A stretch of 64,000 nt of DNA from Trebouxia sp. TZW2008 (GCA_002118135.1 BDIU01000068.1:245943-309942); one strand, 5' to 3'; positions 12,101-23,400 are shown, numbered from the stretch's first letter. Made by a program: numbers and translations. The notes: generated from the sequence alone by a model not told the origin.

Positions 12101-14395
12101 GCAGCAGATCCCTGAGCAGCTGCTGCGCTAGCAGCTGGCAAAGTCGACGCCGCATCTTTGGCAGCAACTTCAGCGACAGATGCTGTTGCAGCTAATGGGT
12201 GCCCTGCTGCATCTTTGGCAGCAGCTGTTTCAGAAGCAGCTTGAGCAGGAGATGCTGTGGCAGCCTCAGAAGCAGCTTCGTCAGCAGCTTCATCAGCAGC
12301 TTCAGCAGCAGAAGCTGTGGCAGCTTGAGCAGCAACGTCAGCAGCAGATGCTGTGGCAGGAGCTGCAGCGCCTGTGCTGGTGCTGACTGCTTGGGCTTCA
12401 CCAACAGGATCAACGTCAAAGTCAGAGCTGCTGTATGAGGGCTGCATTGCAGACGAGCCGGTTGCTGGTCTGACATCCATGCGTTCAAGTAGCGCGGAAC
12501 TGAGGTCACAGATCGTTTGGAGTGCAGATGGCTGCACAGCATGCAAGCTGGTTTCAGGGTTGATACAAACAGACTACATTGGCTGACAGTGGCAGCGGCA
12601 AGGCATGCATGCGACGATAAGCATTGACAATGACAGCATGAAGTGCAATCTGGTCAATGCACAAGCGTTTGTCTGCTGCACAATGCAGGCTTACAGAGCG
12701 CCTGATTTCCAGGTACCACCCGCATTGCTATCTGTTCTCCTGCACAAGTGCAATGCTAGAGACAGAGTCATCAATGAGAAAAATATCTGCATGAACACAG
12801 CTCACCTTGGACCCATTTTGAGCACCTTTGCTGCTGCTTCTGGCTTGATTAGCAGCTGTTCCTGCTCTTAGAACTGCTGCAGCATTCTGCGCTTGATCAG
12901 AAGTGCTGACGTTTGCTGCATTCTGCGCTTCCTGAGAGATACTACCCGCTGCGGCTGTGCTTCAAGAGAAGTGCTGGCCTTTACTGCATGCTGTTCTTTG
13001 TGAGATGTGCTGCCCTTTGCCAGGTTTGATCTTTCAGCACCCTGGGTAGGTTCAGCAAGGCCGTGGACAGCTGAGACGCTGGCAACTTTAGGTTTCTTCT
13101 TGGGACGCTGTGGCTGCTCTGTGCCCTCTGCATGAGATACTGGCCTGGCCTGCATCGTCAACCATATTTATAATCATTGTCACAATCATAGGCGTAGCCA
13201 TTGTCACAATCACAATCACAGCTGCAGGCATGATCGTGGTCATAATTATGATCATAATCTTCATGGTGATCGCATCCATATTTGTAATCATGATCATGAC
13301 CATGATCGTGATCATGTGACATATGCACATGACACATGCATATCACCACCATCATCACAATCATAATCATGATCATGACCAGAATCGTATTCATGGTCAT
13401 GACCAAAATCATCATGATAAGCTGAAATATAACAAAAATCAAATTCTCAGTCATGCAAATCGATAATTCAATCAATGAAGCTGAAGCTGTGTTCAGCCGC
13501 GTGAGCGACTGTTAAGGGCAACTGCCATCATGAGCTACTGCAACATAGTCAAGTCTGGATTCTTGCATGATCTCCTGAAAAAAGAACTGGCAAAGCAACA
13601 CTTGCCTTGCTGCTCTTGTTTGCGTCCTGTACCTTCAGCTGCTTGGCTTGAGCCTGCATAAATTGCAATGCAGGGCATTGAAGTGAAGCACAAAGCACAG
13701 TATTTGAGAAAGGCAGCAGAAGCAAACTTACTGAACATTGATCACTGATCACGCTGGATACTGAAGTCTAATAAAGACCGAATGCCATGCGCTGAACACT
13801 GAGCATTGATGCAGATTCAACACTGCTGCACTCACCCTGGCATGTTTTCCATGACAGCCTTGGCAGATACAGATGTTTCTCTGAGTCTTGCCACTGGTGC
13901 TTCTGTGCCACTGCGAGGTGTCTGCAAATCAAGCATGTGTGGTCTGTGACACACAAAACATCATGCATCGTCTGTGATGCATGCTCCAGCATGGAGAGTC
14001 TAGTCTTGAATTCAGAGCTTTCAATAGTCAATAGTAGCTGTTTCTACTCAGCTTTGCAGCATCATTGTTTTGCATGCAAGCCACATCATGCATAATTTGA
14101 ACTCAAGCTGAGAGAGGCTGGTGACATTTGAAGAAGGGGTCTGATCAACCTGTAACCCCACACCACTCACAGGGCCCTGCTGCCTTGTTGCGCTGGCTTG
14201 GTTGCGCTGACATCCCAATCTTGCTGCTGTGTTGAAGTATGCCAAAAAAGAGCAGGACAAACTGTCGTCAAAGTCACTATTTTGTTCTAGAGGCACAAAA
14301 TTGAATTTACGCCGGCTTCCGTGCCTGGAAGTAGTATTGACTGGCCCAGAACTTGTCGTGAAGTTTGAATCACGCAAGCTCGCGTACCCTGCTTC
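9177..14395 (-). CDS. Ala/Ser-rich coiled-coil protein, multi-exon, function unknown
   Basis: This is a minus-strand gene whose exons are inferred from coding-like frames with clean splice borders. They include about 14,398-14,150 (N-terminal region, no in-frame ATG found), 13,155-12,800 (Lys/Gln/Ala-rich), 12,546-11,365 (long Ala/Ser/Lys repeat region), 11,011-10,892, 10,565-10,347, about 10,172-9,960 and 9,582-9,177. The last exon ends in TGA after a charged amphipathic segment (for example FSQLEEAAEKLEQQKQRF) predicted by eye as coiled coil. I recognise no catalytic motif. The Ala-rich exon contains internal repeats encoding an AAPGSAQPAAK-like unit (around 11,855, 11,950 and 12,020). The exact exon chain, the start and even whether this is one gene or two are unresolved. 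Confidence 0.45.
9628..9748 (-). repeat. Two decayed copies of the acceptor border of the last coiled-coil exon
   Basis: Segments at about 9,630-9,672 and 9,703-9,745 repeat the first 40-odd bases of the exon that starts at 9,582 (TTTGGCCAGATC...CACCTGCATTG on the plus strand). They lie in the preceding intron. Each keeps the CCTGCAT block containing the acceptor AG on the minus strand. Confidence 0.65.
10172..10262 (-). repeat. Decayed copy of the donor end of exon 10,565-10,347
   Basis: The plus-strand stretch beginning CACCTCAAGCAGGTTTGG repeats 10,343-10,430, which spans the exon's 3' border and donor. Similarity fades over about 85 bp. The copy lies in the downstream intron. Confidence 0.65.
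11365..12546 (-). repeat. Ala-rich low-complexity coding block
   Basis: This is an open frame of about 390 codons dominated by Ala, Ser, Lys and Gln codons. It is built from imperfect short repeats and belongs to the coiled-coil gene. Alternative frames give Leu/Gln runs that are shadows of the same repeat. Confidence 0.6.
13155..13430. repeat. ATCATG-type degenerate simple repeat
   Basis: This is an imperfect repeat of ATCATG/ATCATA units within an intron of the coiled-coil gene. All six frames are partly open and yield His/Asp/Tyr or Ile/Met strings, which are compositional artefacts rather than proteins. Confidence 0.8.
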
Positions 14396-14720
14396 CAATA
14401 CCGGTACAGATCTGGACTAGTCGAGGGATGATCGCGATGACCTTCTCTTGTTCACACCCGATGAAAGGATCGTCAGTGCATTCGAAAACGCACAAATCGT
14501 CCAAGCTCAGCACCCAGCAGCCAGGACAAGCAGCGAAATGATGTGCGACGTTTGCGCTGCGATTCCGTTCAAATTATTATTTTGCCAAGTTTTTCACGCT
14601 GAGCAACCGGTAAAATGGAATACGATACGTCAAGTTTGTCGTCAATTCAGTCGACTCTATTGCAGCACGTTGCAGCACGCTAAAGTGCAACCTCTCTCTG
14701 GGTCTTACGCAGGAGCGTGG
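14396..14720. promoter_or_regulatory. CpG-rich divergent promoter region
   Basis: CpG density is raised here compared with both sides (for example GATCGCGATG and GTTTGCGCTGCG). It lies between the 5' end of the coiled-coil gene (-) and the F-box locus (+). The function is inferred from position and composition; no specific motif was identified. Confidence 0.45.
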
Positions 14721-15071
14721 CAGCGAGCCATCACTTGATCGCTTTGTGGCATGCAAGACTTTTGAAAGTGGTTGATATTATGGACTGATTGGACGAGAGA
14801 TCCTCAAGATCAGGACACAGGACCTTCGTGCTGATACCGTCATAGTGCTGACAACAGAAGGCTACCGTGGTGCTATCATCGTACACTAACATCGTACGCC
14901 ACCACTTACAATACCAGTGAATGTTGGACGAAGTGACAGCATGCAGTCCCATACTACCCAGCAGTGTCTCGAGCGATGCTTCTCTTTCACCCGGTGGGAA
15001 TACTGCCTTTTGTCCTTGCTACTTGACAATCATGCCTGTTACTCAAGTCTATGCATATACGTTGCTGCAGG

Positions 15072-15890
15072 AGCGTTCTCACTGTCGGACTTGCCTTGGT
15101 CACTGTTGTATGAGGTTGCAAAGTACCTGGATGTACACAGTTAGCGCAGCCTTTTCATGGTCAATGCTCATCTGTACAGCAAATGGCATTTGCAGGCTCT
15201 AACGCCCCCTTAGCATTGCCTCAGCCTTTTGATTGATGTCTTATCAGAGGCTGTAGCTGATGGCAAATGCAATACAGAGGAATCTTTTGTTGAGGCTATC
15301 TATGATCAAGATCAAAACAGTGAAAGCAGGGCTCATGTCTGCGTTGCAACAGATTCAGGGTTCATACTGAAGTTGGTGTTTCAGGACGATGGGAAAGCAC
15401 CTTGTATACAATCATGCCGCCAGTACAAAGATAAGTAGAGCCTGATGAAAGCATTCCTAGGCAAGTCTGATGCGCCTTTTGTCTGGGCAAGGCTCTGTTC
15501 TGGTTGGTGTTCTGAATCAGTGCGCGTCAAAAGCTCAGCAGCATACTGCTTCAGCCTGTTACAAAGGTTCCAGGGGGTTTTGCATTTGATGGCTGAACCG
15601 TCAACTCCTGTGCCTGAATTTTGGACTACTACTTGGATCAAAGATCTTTGCCATAGCTCAGCAATCAGGCATATAATGAGAAATGGACAATTGATGGAAA
15701 GCAATGCAAAGTTGCCAATCCAAAGCTGAATTTCAGCTGCATTCCTGAAGAGTTCAAAAAAGCCAACGCTCACTTGTTCACCCAGACAAAGCCAGACTCT
15801 GCAACTGTTGGGCAGCCAGACTTGATTCACTATCAACCTAGCAATGAAGCCAAGGTCAAATTTGCTTGCAGGGAGAATATTCTCCTTTGA
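15072..15890 (+). pseudogene. Broken F-box-like locus
   Basis: After an acceptor at 15,069-15,071 (CTGCAG) the frame reads SLSDLPWSLLYEVAKYLDVHS, a classical F-box first half. An in-frame TAG (15,142-15,144) is followed in the same frame by RSLFMVNAHLYSKWHLQAL, the second half. Two more in-frame TAGs (15,211 and 15,436) interrupt an otherwise open frame that runs to a TGA at 15,727-15,729. A second coding-like block in another frame (about 15,670-15,860; it includes NPKLNFSCIPEEFKKANAHL) follows. F-box proteins are substrate adaptors of SCF ubiquitin ligases. The stops make this copy a probable pseudogene; sequencing error or unusual splicing are alternatives. Confidence 0.5.
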
Positions 15891-16458
15891 TGAATCATGT
15901 CATAAGGGGCATGTGTCATGTACACATGCATGCAATGCAATAAGATATAGTTGCTTTGGCAGGAGTCCCATCTCGCGCTTCAGTTTGGTGAAACCGTTTC
16001 AAGATGCCGAAGCAGACATTTTGGCAGTATACAAATGCCTTGTAATTGTTTGCCCAGACAAAAGACGCGCACTCCGCCTGATGTTTCTAAATCTGATCTT
16101 ACAGGTACGCGTACTGTCAGTTGTAGATGTAACAGCTCTGCTAACACTGCTCCATCACACTGTTGAGCACTAGTGCTGGCAATGAGCGGCAATTTTATCA
16201 ATTTTACTGTACACACAGCAAGCAGACTTCTGGATTGCCAAAACAAAACACCACTGGTTATCAAACGAAATCACAGCAGCAAAGGGAAAAAACAGCTGAG
16301 GAGACAAATCACCCTGTCAGCACAAAGCACTCTATTTAGGCAGACACCCTGACACAACTCAAGCTGCTTGCTAGCACAGGATCTGCAGGGGCAGCACGTC
16401 ATCAGAAAGGGAGAAGGATTGGTGGATAGGATCAGTGGGATCACCCTGACCAATGGCT
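15891..16458. other. Spacer, no gene assigned
   Basis: Only short frames without motifs are present. The region contains the 3' end of the F-box locus, if transcribed, and the convergent downstream flank of the aldolase-family gene. Confidence 0.4.
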
Positions 16459-19363
16459 CTATGTGCAGAACTCAGCATGTTCACCACGCAGCATCTGCCG
16501 CTTGTATGCCTCCAGATGTACCCTGGCAAACTGCATCGCAGGGTAAGGTCTGGTCATGACAACGAAGAAGACTACACAATGCATGGGTCAAGTTGCAGCA
16601 GGACTGCTTGCAGAATCGCATGAAGCCAAGCGCAACACAGATCAAACTGCATGGGAAAGGTACAGTCAGACACAGCTGCAGTGCATCAGTCCAAAGTGAA
16701 CAATATTGTACAACAGCTGCTGAGCAGCACTTCATCTGTACAGCACCCCAACCTAAAAGGTCAGGGACAGAAATATGTATGGTCACAGGGTCCAAAACAA
16801 CCCATCAAACCTGACCCAGGTCCAAAACATACCTCTTTTGCAACTCCACTGCCATTGCAACTCCCACTGCAATTGAACTTGTCTTCCAGCACTGCCTAAT
16901 GAGTGTGCTTCAAAGGTTTGATATACAACGATATGGTCCAACAAATCCCATCATGAGCCAAAACATACCTCTTTTGCAACTCCGCTGCCCTTGAACTTGG
17001 CACAGGTGTCTTTCAGCACTGCCTCATCAATGAGCTTCAAGGGCTTGCCCGTGGACATGGCCTTGACAGTCACTTCTGCTGCTCGCTCTAGGTAGTACAA
17101 GTAGTCAAATGCCTCAGCTATGGTTTCTGTGGCAATGATGACGCCGTGATTGGCGTGCAAATGTACCTTGCGCCCATCCATGAGCTTTGCAATTCTGTTT
17201 CCTGCATTTGATCAACGGTGTCAAGGCCCTGGCATGGTCGGTTCTAATAGCAATGTCAAAGTCTATTCACGTTTCGTGTGTGCAATGTGTCAACGTGTCT
17301 TTGTGTCTTTTTCGTTGAGTGTTTGGAGCTTTATCCAAATCCTTTCAACTCTCACGTCAATAGCATCAAGCATGATGTTGTAAGGCAGCTTGAGTAGCAG
17401 TGCTGCATGAGTTAAAGTACAGGTATTCAGGCATTTGCTGCAGGCGATAATTTGCATGGGCAAAATATCAGCTTAGTGAGCAAGCAACCAGGCTGACCTT
17501 CGTCCTCATCAAGCACCAGCCCATTGTACTCTCTGTCATATACAATGTCGTCATAGAAGCGCATACTGTTCTGGTGGATCATTGGCAACCTGCACAGTGG
17601 CATGCAAGTGTGAGCTAGACATAGCAGCTGCAACACCAAAAGCACAGCTGCAACTATGATGAGGCTTGGTGAATGCAGCAGAGCTCATGTGCTGCACCAA
17701 TACACGCCATGCATGACTAATGGATATCTGGACAGATAGTTGAAGACTGTTTGTACCCTTGAGATTTGCGCTCTTGTTATTGAAGATTCAATGCACAATC
17801 AAATATTTGACAGCATGAACACATGAAATGGCACAACGCAAACAGTTTGCAGTCTCCACTTTGGCCAGCTTCACAGCATAGACATGTGGCATAACACCAC
17901 TTACGTGGGGTCTGTCAAGCATGCGAGGGCTGTGGTCCAGGTCTGACGCGTGTGTACCACACAGCCAGAAGCAGGGTGCACCTCATGAGCATATCATGGG
18001 CATGCACTGAGTCGGAAGCATGATCATAAGGATCTCACGACCATACATCACATTGGCACTATGAATAAAGCGCATGACAGGACTTAATGTGGGATCTGTC
18101 AAGCAGTTGAGAGCTGTAGTCCAGATCTGGTGTGTGTGTACCTCACAGCCAACAGCGGGTGCACCTCAGGCACTAGCTCAACATGACGCACTAGCTTGAC
18201 ACAGTGTGCTGGCGCAGCAACATGAACAGACTGCATGGAGGGAATTACGTGGGGTCCGTCAAGCAGGTGAGAGCTGTAGTCCAGGTCTGATGGGTGTGCA
18301 CCACACAGCCAGCAGCTGGGTGAACCTCATGCACTCGGCTGTGGATCCAGAAGGCTGTGGCTTCAGGATGACCCTCACCCCGCACAACATTGCCCTGCCA
18401 AGAAGAGAAAAACAAGGTTCAAAGACACAAAATCTAGCAAACACGAGGTAAATGCATAACCTGCAGGTGTCCACACAGAGCCTGAGCGCACAAGGCAAGC
18501 ACAAGCCACAACAGCTGACGTGTCATGCCAAACTTGACAGGCAAGGTGACGTGATTGGAGGGCATGAGTCCAAACCACTGGTGTTGCACATTTGCTCTTG
18601 ACAGGCAAGGTACAAGTGTGTGTGGGGAGTGGCAACGACAGAGCATGCTGAACGTATGCGCTCCTCCATTAGTGATTTGAGACTGGTGTGCCCCATATGC
18701 ATAGGCTGAACCTGCTCGGATTATGATGTCATATGCAGGCGAAGCACATGTCTAATGTCAATCGAAGGCAAATACTTGTTGCAAATCGTGCAACGTCTTA
18801 CCTTGTTGTCCATCAGTAGCAGGTTGCTGGCTGTGACTTCTGACCAGAGCAAACCAAAGGGAAAGACAAGGAAATGGCCTGGCATGCCGGGCACTGTTGC
18901 TGTCAGATGGTTGTTGATGCCTTCATTCAAGCCTTTCATGTCGCATAGGCGGTATATGGCAGCTAGGTCTACTCTAGCTTTCCACTCCTCTGCAGATCAA
19001 AGTGCATCTTACTTTAAGCTTTGAGTGATGGGTGCAAATCACGACTGACAAGCGGCAGGACATACCATCGCTGCAGTTGATGGTCTTTGGCGGGTAGCAA
19101 GGTTTGATATGTGTCGACCCCGAGCTTTGCTGCTGCGTGCTTCTGTTACTCGGACCGCTTTCTTCGATGACGTCTGGAGCAACGACAGCAGCGCACCGCT
19201 TAGACTGACTAAGACCGCGCTGTGACCTACGAACAGCTGTTTGCCGGGGCTTCAGCGCAGAAGCGTGGCCGGCGCGACTCAAGGGTGTCACTCTCTTTGC
19301 TGTGTGATCTCTTCTGGGAAGCGTGCTACTAGGAAGAACAGATGAAGTGACTGCTGACATCAT
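16459..19363 (-). CDS. Class II aldolase/adducin-family enzyme with N-terminal leader, 6 exons
   Basis: Exons are 19363-19066, 18989-18802, 18394-18249, 17589-17498, 17201-16969 and 16530-16459 (stop TAG). All are GT-AG, phases match and the total is 343 codons. Exon 1 is an Arg/Ser/Thr-rich leader (MMSAVTSSVLPSSTLPRRDH) typical of plastid or mitochondrial targeting. Exon 2 gives RVDLAAIYRLCDMKGLNEG and the PFGLLWSEVTASNLL strand. Exon 3 carries the metal-ligand pair HTH in GCVVHTHQTW. Exon 4 has LPMIHQNSMRFYDD. Exon 5 has the third ligand in HANHGVIIATET. These are the hallmarks of zinc-dependent class II aldolases such as fuculose-phosphate aldolase or related dehydratases and decarboxylases; the substrate cannot be told. 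It is divergently transcribed from the SANT gene across a CpG island. Confidence 0.85.
16825..16900 (-). repeat. Decayed copy of aldolase exon 5 donor end
   Basis: The plus-strand text CATACCTCTTTTGCAACTCC recurs from the true border at 16,964 onward. Similarity then extends about 70 bp into the exon with indels. The copy sits in intron 5. Confidence 0.75.
17900..18062 (-). repeat. Tandem copy 1 of aldolase exon 3, open but with HTR instead of HTH
   Basis: On the minus strand the copy reads HEVHPASGCVVHTRQTWTTA and ends at a good donor (CCCAC|GTAAG). Its 5' half is more diverged. The second metal-ligand His is Arg (CGT versus CAT). It lies in intron 3, downstream of the true exon. If spliced in place of exon 3 it would give a protein lacking a zinc ligand. 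Confidence 0.75.
18083..18230 (-). repeat. Tandem copy 2 of aldolase exon 3, frameshifted
   Basis: The region is homologous to 18,240-18,394 but has a one-base loss before the HTH region, and its donor GT is changed to AT (CCCACATTAAG on the minus strand). It is a dead exon copy between copy 1 and the true exon. Confidence 0.75.
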
Positions 19364-19520
19364 GGTTAATTTCGAGGTACCAGATCAGCGTCTATGGCTG
19401 GCCTGAGCGTGCGCTGTGCAGCGGCAGCTCTAATCATCCGGTCGAGGTCAATTCATTACGTTTGCCATGTCTGCACGTGATGTACTAAGTAATCACTAAG
19501 GAATGTCTCATGACTAAGGA
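19364..19520. promoter_or_regulatory. Divergent promoter inside a CpG island
   Basis: Only 157 bp separate the start codons of the aldolase-family gene (-) and the SANT gene (+). The flanking 19,141-19,260 segment holds 12 CpG in 120 nt, against about one per 250 nt in nearby introns. No core element was recognised. Confidence 0.55.
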
Positions 19521-22500
19521 ATGTCAACCCCACCAAAGCTCTGCAGGTCTGCATCGCTTTGGCGCACACGCCTCAAGATGCGCCAGAAACGACCAAGAGC
19601 AGAGACCTCAGCGTTTGCGGCAGACGTGCACGTTCATCAGCAGTTTGTGGAGGCTCTAGCCAAAGAACAGGCTACTGGAGTCAACTTCTATGGTCACGCG
19701 GTATACCCAGCGGCAAAGCGGACTCGGCGTTGTCAGGCACGGTCTTGTAGACCATTTGTGCTTTGTTTTCAAGGTATGCCAGCCTTGCGTTTGCTGGTTG
19801 ATTGCTTTTTTGCACATGCTCGCGATTTGCCATGTAGATCCAGTGCCTGCCCCGCCTGAGCCAGCAATTCAGCCGCATTTGTGGGGTTATTTGGGGTCTC
19901 TGAAAGGATCTCTTGATGTTGACGGTGATCTCGCTCGAAGAAATGGCGGCAATGCCTTGCCTTTCAGCAAAGAGGAGGACAGGTGTGATCGCGCACGACG
20001 CCTGCTATACGCAAGCAGACAATTTTTTGACATAGCCATGTGCTATCAGCTGTACTTCCTGCTTTATGCTGTCTATCAGCTGCCTCACACCTGCTAAAGC
20101 AGCCGTGCATGCAGCGCATGTGTCTTGTCGAATTTCCATCTTCGGAATGCAGCAGCTGTTTCTTGTTGTCCAGCAGTGTTCAATACCAGATTTGTCTGTA
20201 ACTGCCCTCACAGCTTGACATACGCTGCTGCAGGCTGCTCATGGATGCCAGGAATCTGGGCAAGACGTTTGCAGACATAGCTAAGATGTTGCCAGCCAGA
20301 AACATCACCACACTGAGAAAGCAATACAGCACGCTGACAAAGCCTAAGGTCAGTCTCTGAGCTTACTTTGGAGGCTGTGTAATACAGCGCATCAGAGCAA
20401 AATTGAATGCTGCTTAATCAGGGCTTTGTGATGCATAAACTGATGTCCAATCTGGTTCATGGGCATGTTCTCTGACAAATAGCTGTTGCAATGACATTGC
20501 AAACACAAAGTAACAGCCACAGTACACTGTCACAAGAGCTGCATGCCTGCTGGTCTGTGACTGTGACAAGCGCACAGAACTTTAAACGCTTTGCAAGCAG
20601 GTCTTAGCTGATGTTTGACAGACTCTTATTTGACAAACTCTTGCGTGACGCGTGTTGTGCAAGCTTCACAGTTGCTCTTGATTGGCTGCATTGCATACAT
20701 GACACTATAATTCAAGTCTAAAGATTGTTTTTGACTGGCTCTAAGTCCAAACAAAAAGTCTATGCTGCTTGCAGCCCCCTCCAATAAAGCGACCAAGCTT
20801 GCCTGTCAGTGCCAATGCCAGCCCTGCACCATCGCCCGCTGCAGCAGCTGCCTCAGCAGCTGCTCAGGCAGCTGCAGCAGCGCTTACAGCCAAGAAGTCA
20901 GTGAGCCGGGAGCCCTCTCCAGCTTCCAAGGCTTCTCCCACTCCAGCTGAGGCGGTTGAGGTTGACTACAGGTACAGTAATCTCTTGATATAACAATTGC
21001 TTTGGTCACCAAGAAAATGGTCTTTACATCAAATTCCCCTTACTCAGAAGTACCACAGTAGTCAGACTGCAATGCTTGGTCCCCAGTCGCGGTGTCCTTA
21101 CATCGAGAATGTCTTTATATTGAGTGTCCTTACATTGAGAGGTTGCTGTACAAGTGATGAAATGACTGACTCAATTGCTCAGGCAGCTGCTGCAGCAGTC
21201 TCAGCCAATTGCAACGCCAACCAATGTCAGATCCTGCTGCTGATTTGCAGAGCGCGTTGACTTGCATGGCATGCATGCAGGTGTACAAATCGGGCTGGTG
21301 GGGATGCACGCATCAAGCTGCAGAAGCCGCTGCCAAACGCTCCCAAAGGATTCACAGGCCTCAAGGCTCACAAGCTCGCCTCTGCTGATGGTGAGTACGG
21401 TACTTTGCTGACTGTGCTTATGACATCACGTTGGTCTTGCGATTGATCGCCTTGCATGTAGCTGACAGCACCACTCCTGTTATGGTCAAGATCTTGATGT
21501 GTCCGCGGTAGTGTGCATGGTTACTGCATGCATAAACTTCTTCCACATAGCTGAAGTGGTGGACCCTGTTGGTGAACGCAAGATGAACTTCTCTTGTCTT
21601 TGTTGAGCCCCTTCATGTGCCTTTCTGGTGTATACGTGACATGGCATTGTCACAATCTCATATTTCACTGTGACTATTCATTGAGTGCAGGCATCAAATT
21701 CTTCCAGAAAGCTGAAGTGGTAGACCCTGATGATGAATCCAAGATTTATTACTTTGACCTTGATGACCCCCATCATTGTGCCTGCTTCAACATTGGTAAG
21801 CTTCTTTTCACCTCAAATATCAACAACGTGCTTGAGTAAGCTTTACAACAAGTGGTCTGGCCTGATTCCTGTTGACAGCATGCATCATTTGCATTTGTGT
21901 TGCACGTGTATGCACACAAAGGGTCACAGGCAAGACTCAGTTGCAAGTGCACTAGATCATTGCAGCATACAGGCAGCTTGGTACTCAAGACAGCCTTGCT
22001 GCCACACTAACCATCCCACAAGCAGATTTTTGATAATTTGTATGCAAAGGTGATGGCAAATTTGGCTCTGATCCTTCTGACAGGCTGACGGTCGCTGCTT
22101 GCATTGCAGGTCAAAGTGATGTTTTGGATGAAGATGGTGAGGCAAATCCCATCATCAGCTGGAGTGACCTGCATGTGCTGTACCAGTTGCCTGACGGCAG
22201 CAAGTGGGCGGAGCATGGCAACTTCTACGACTGTGAAGATCTGGTGAGCTGAAGAATCTGTTATGTTGGAGACACTAGCATTATAGTTTCTGCTGAATGC
22301 ATCAGGCAATGCAATGCAATGATGCTAGGACATTGTGGGGCTGCTTACATAGCATCAACAGCACTGCTGCTGCATGTCTGACACCTTTCAGGCTGTCACA
22401 GTATGCATGCCTCAGGCATGCCTGCAATTGAATCCTCAATGCTGCATGTGACAGCAATGACTCACTCAAGCAACTCTCAGGTGGATAGGTGTTCACACGA

Positions 22501-23400
22501 GTCACAGCTTGACCACTTGTACCCATGCAGCAAGTTGAATCAACTGTATGTTAGCATGGTACTCAATCAATAAAAATTGCGACTCATATGAGCTACTCAT
22601 GCATTCTCCTGTAGCTCAGCTGCTATTAAACCCCAAGAGCTGCCTGCAAAACTCTTCACAAGCTCACAGTGTGTAATGCGCAGTACCGCTAGAACTGTTG
22701 CTGTGCAAGAGGATCTCGTGCTTTGCACATCAAGGCAGGCAATGCGCAATGCAATCAGCAGCACAATGCCAGCAGCTTTGGAACTGCTGATAGTGTAATA
22801 CCACGGCGTTCAGCAACAGCAATAATGATACTGGCTTGACAAAATGCAAGAGTGGTGTGCATGGCTGCAGATCAAGCATGCAAGGGAGCTGCATAAAGAT
22901 CATCAGGAGGTGCTGCCCAAAGATGCAAATGATAGGGAGCTGCTCAAGAAGGCTGGAAGGTACTAGAGCTTCTGACTCTTCTTCTCAACAATGTCATCAA
23001 GCTCGCTCTGCCTCATACAAGCTCCTGTTGTGACGCTCAACAGTGCAGACCTGTGGTCCTTCTTCTTCTCATCAGCCATATGCTTACTTGCAGCAGCATG
23101 CCAATGCATGGCAGACAATATCAGAGAGAAATTGGGCTGCTTCCCCTGTGGAAGGCATGGATTATCGCAACTGTCTTTTTTGTAAGCTCAAAACATTGCA
23201 GCACAAACTTGCAACACAAGGGCAGCAATGCTGTGCTTTGCAGGTCCCACAGCAGGCTGCAAAACATTGAATTCGAGTGCTGGGTCTTCAAGAATGAGCT
23301 GCCAAGTGAAGCAAAGCTGCTGGAACTGAATATTGAGGCTGATAATGCATACTACTCCAGAATCACATTTGATCCAAAGACGCTTGACAAGTTGCCCTGA
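19521..23400 (+). CDS. SANT/Myb-domain protein, 9 exons, function unknown
   Basis: Exons are 19521-19773, 19838-19982, 20234-20348, 20775-20971, 21281-21390, 21691-21795, 22110-22243, 22871-22959 and 23244-23400 (TGA). All junctions are GT-AG and phases agree, giving 434 residues. Exons 2-3 encode a SANT/Myb helix-turn-helix (FSKEEDRLLMDA, then RNLGKTFADIAKMLPARNIT), typical of DNA- or histone-binding chromatin proteins. Exon 4 is an Ala/Pro/Ser linker. The C-terminal 200 residues (with KAEVVDPDDESKIYYFDLDD and SWSDLHVLYQLPDGSKW) match no family I know; acidic and aromatic-rich strands suggest a folded domain. It is probably nuclear (basic KRPRAE and KRTRRC stretches near the N terminus). Intron 4 begins exactly at a MITE. 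Confidence 0.7.
20975..21148. mobile_element. 174-bp MITE (copy 1), TA target duplication, in a splice donor
   Basis: Terminal inverted repeats CAGTAATCTCTTGATATAAC and (reverse) CAGCAACCTCTCAATG are bounded by TA on both sides (20,973-20,974 and 21,149-21,150). It matches copy 2 at 39,054 over its length, and both are exactly 174 bp. The CAG-start and TA duplication fit the Tc1/mariner-pogo superfamily; there is no coding capacity. The exon 4 donor of the SANT gene (AG|GTACAG) uses the TA duplication and the first bases of the element. Confidence 0.8.
21530..21600 (+). repeat. Decayed copy of SANT-gene exon 6 start
   Basis: The stretch containing AGCTGAAGTGGTGGACCCTG repeats 21,705-21,750 (AGCTGAAGTGGTAGACCCTG), with flanking similarity. 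It lies about 165 bp upstream in the preceding intron, and its reading frame is broken by TAG. Confidence 0.75.

Noticed and set aside
13158..13475. His/Asp/Tyr-rich 105-codon minus-strand frame
   Set aside because: Pure product of the ATCATG simple repeat; all frames are open there.
14448..14738. 96-codon plus-strand frame as a small gene
   Set aside because: It lies in the CpG-rich divergent promoter, has no motif and its openness is expected from composition.
15072..15729. Nuclear reassignment of TAG to leucine suggested by the F-box locus
   Set aside because: Several thousand codons in other confident genes here contain no internal TAG, and two solid genes (aldolase-family, 58,524-59,750) end in TAG. 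A changed code is not supported.
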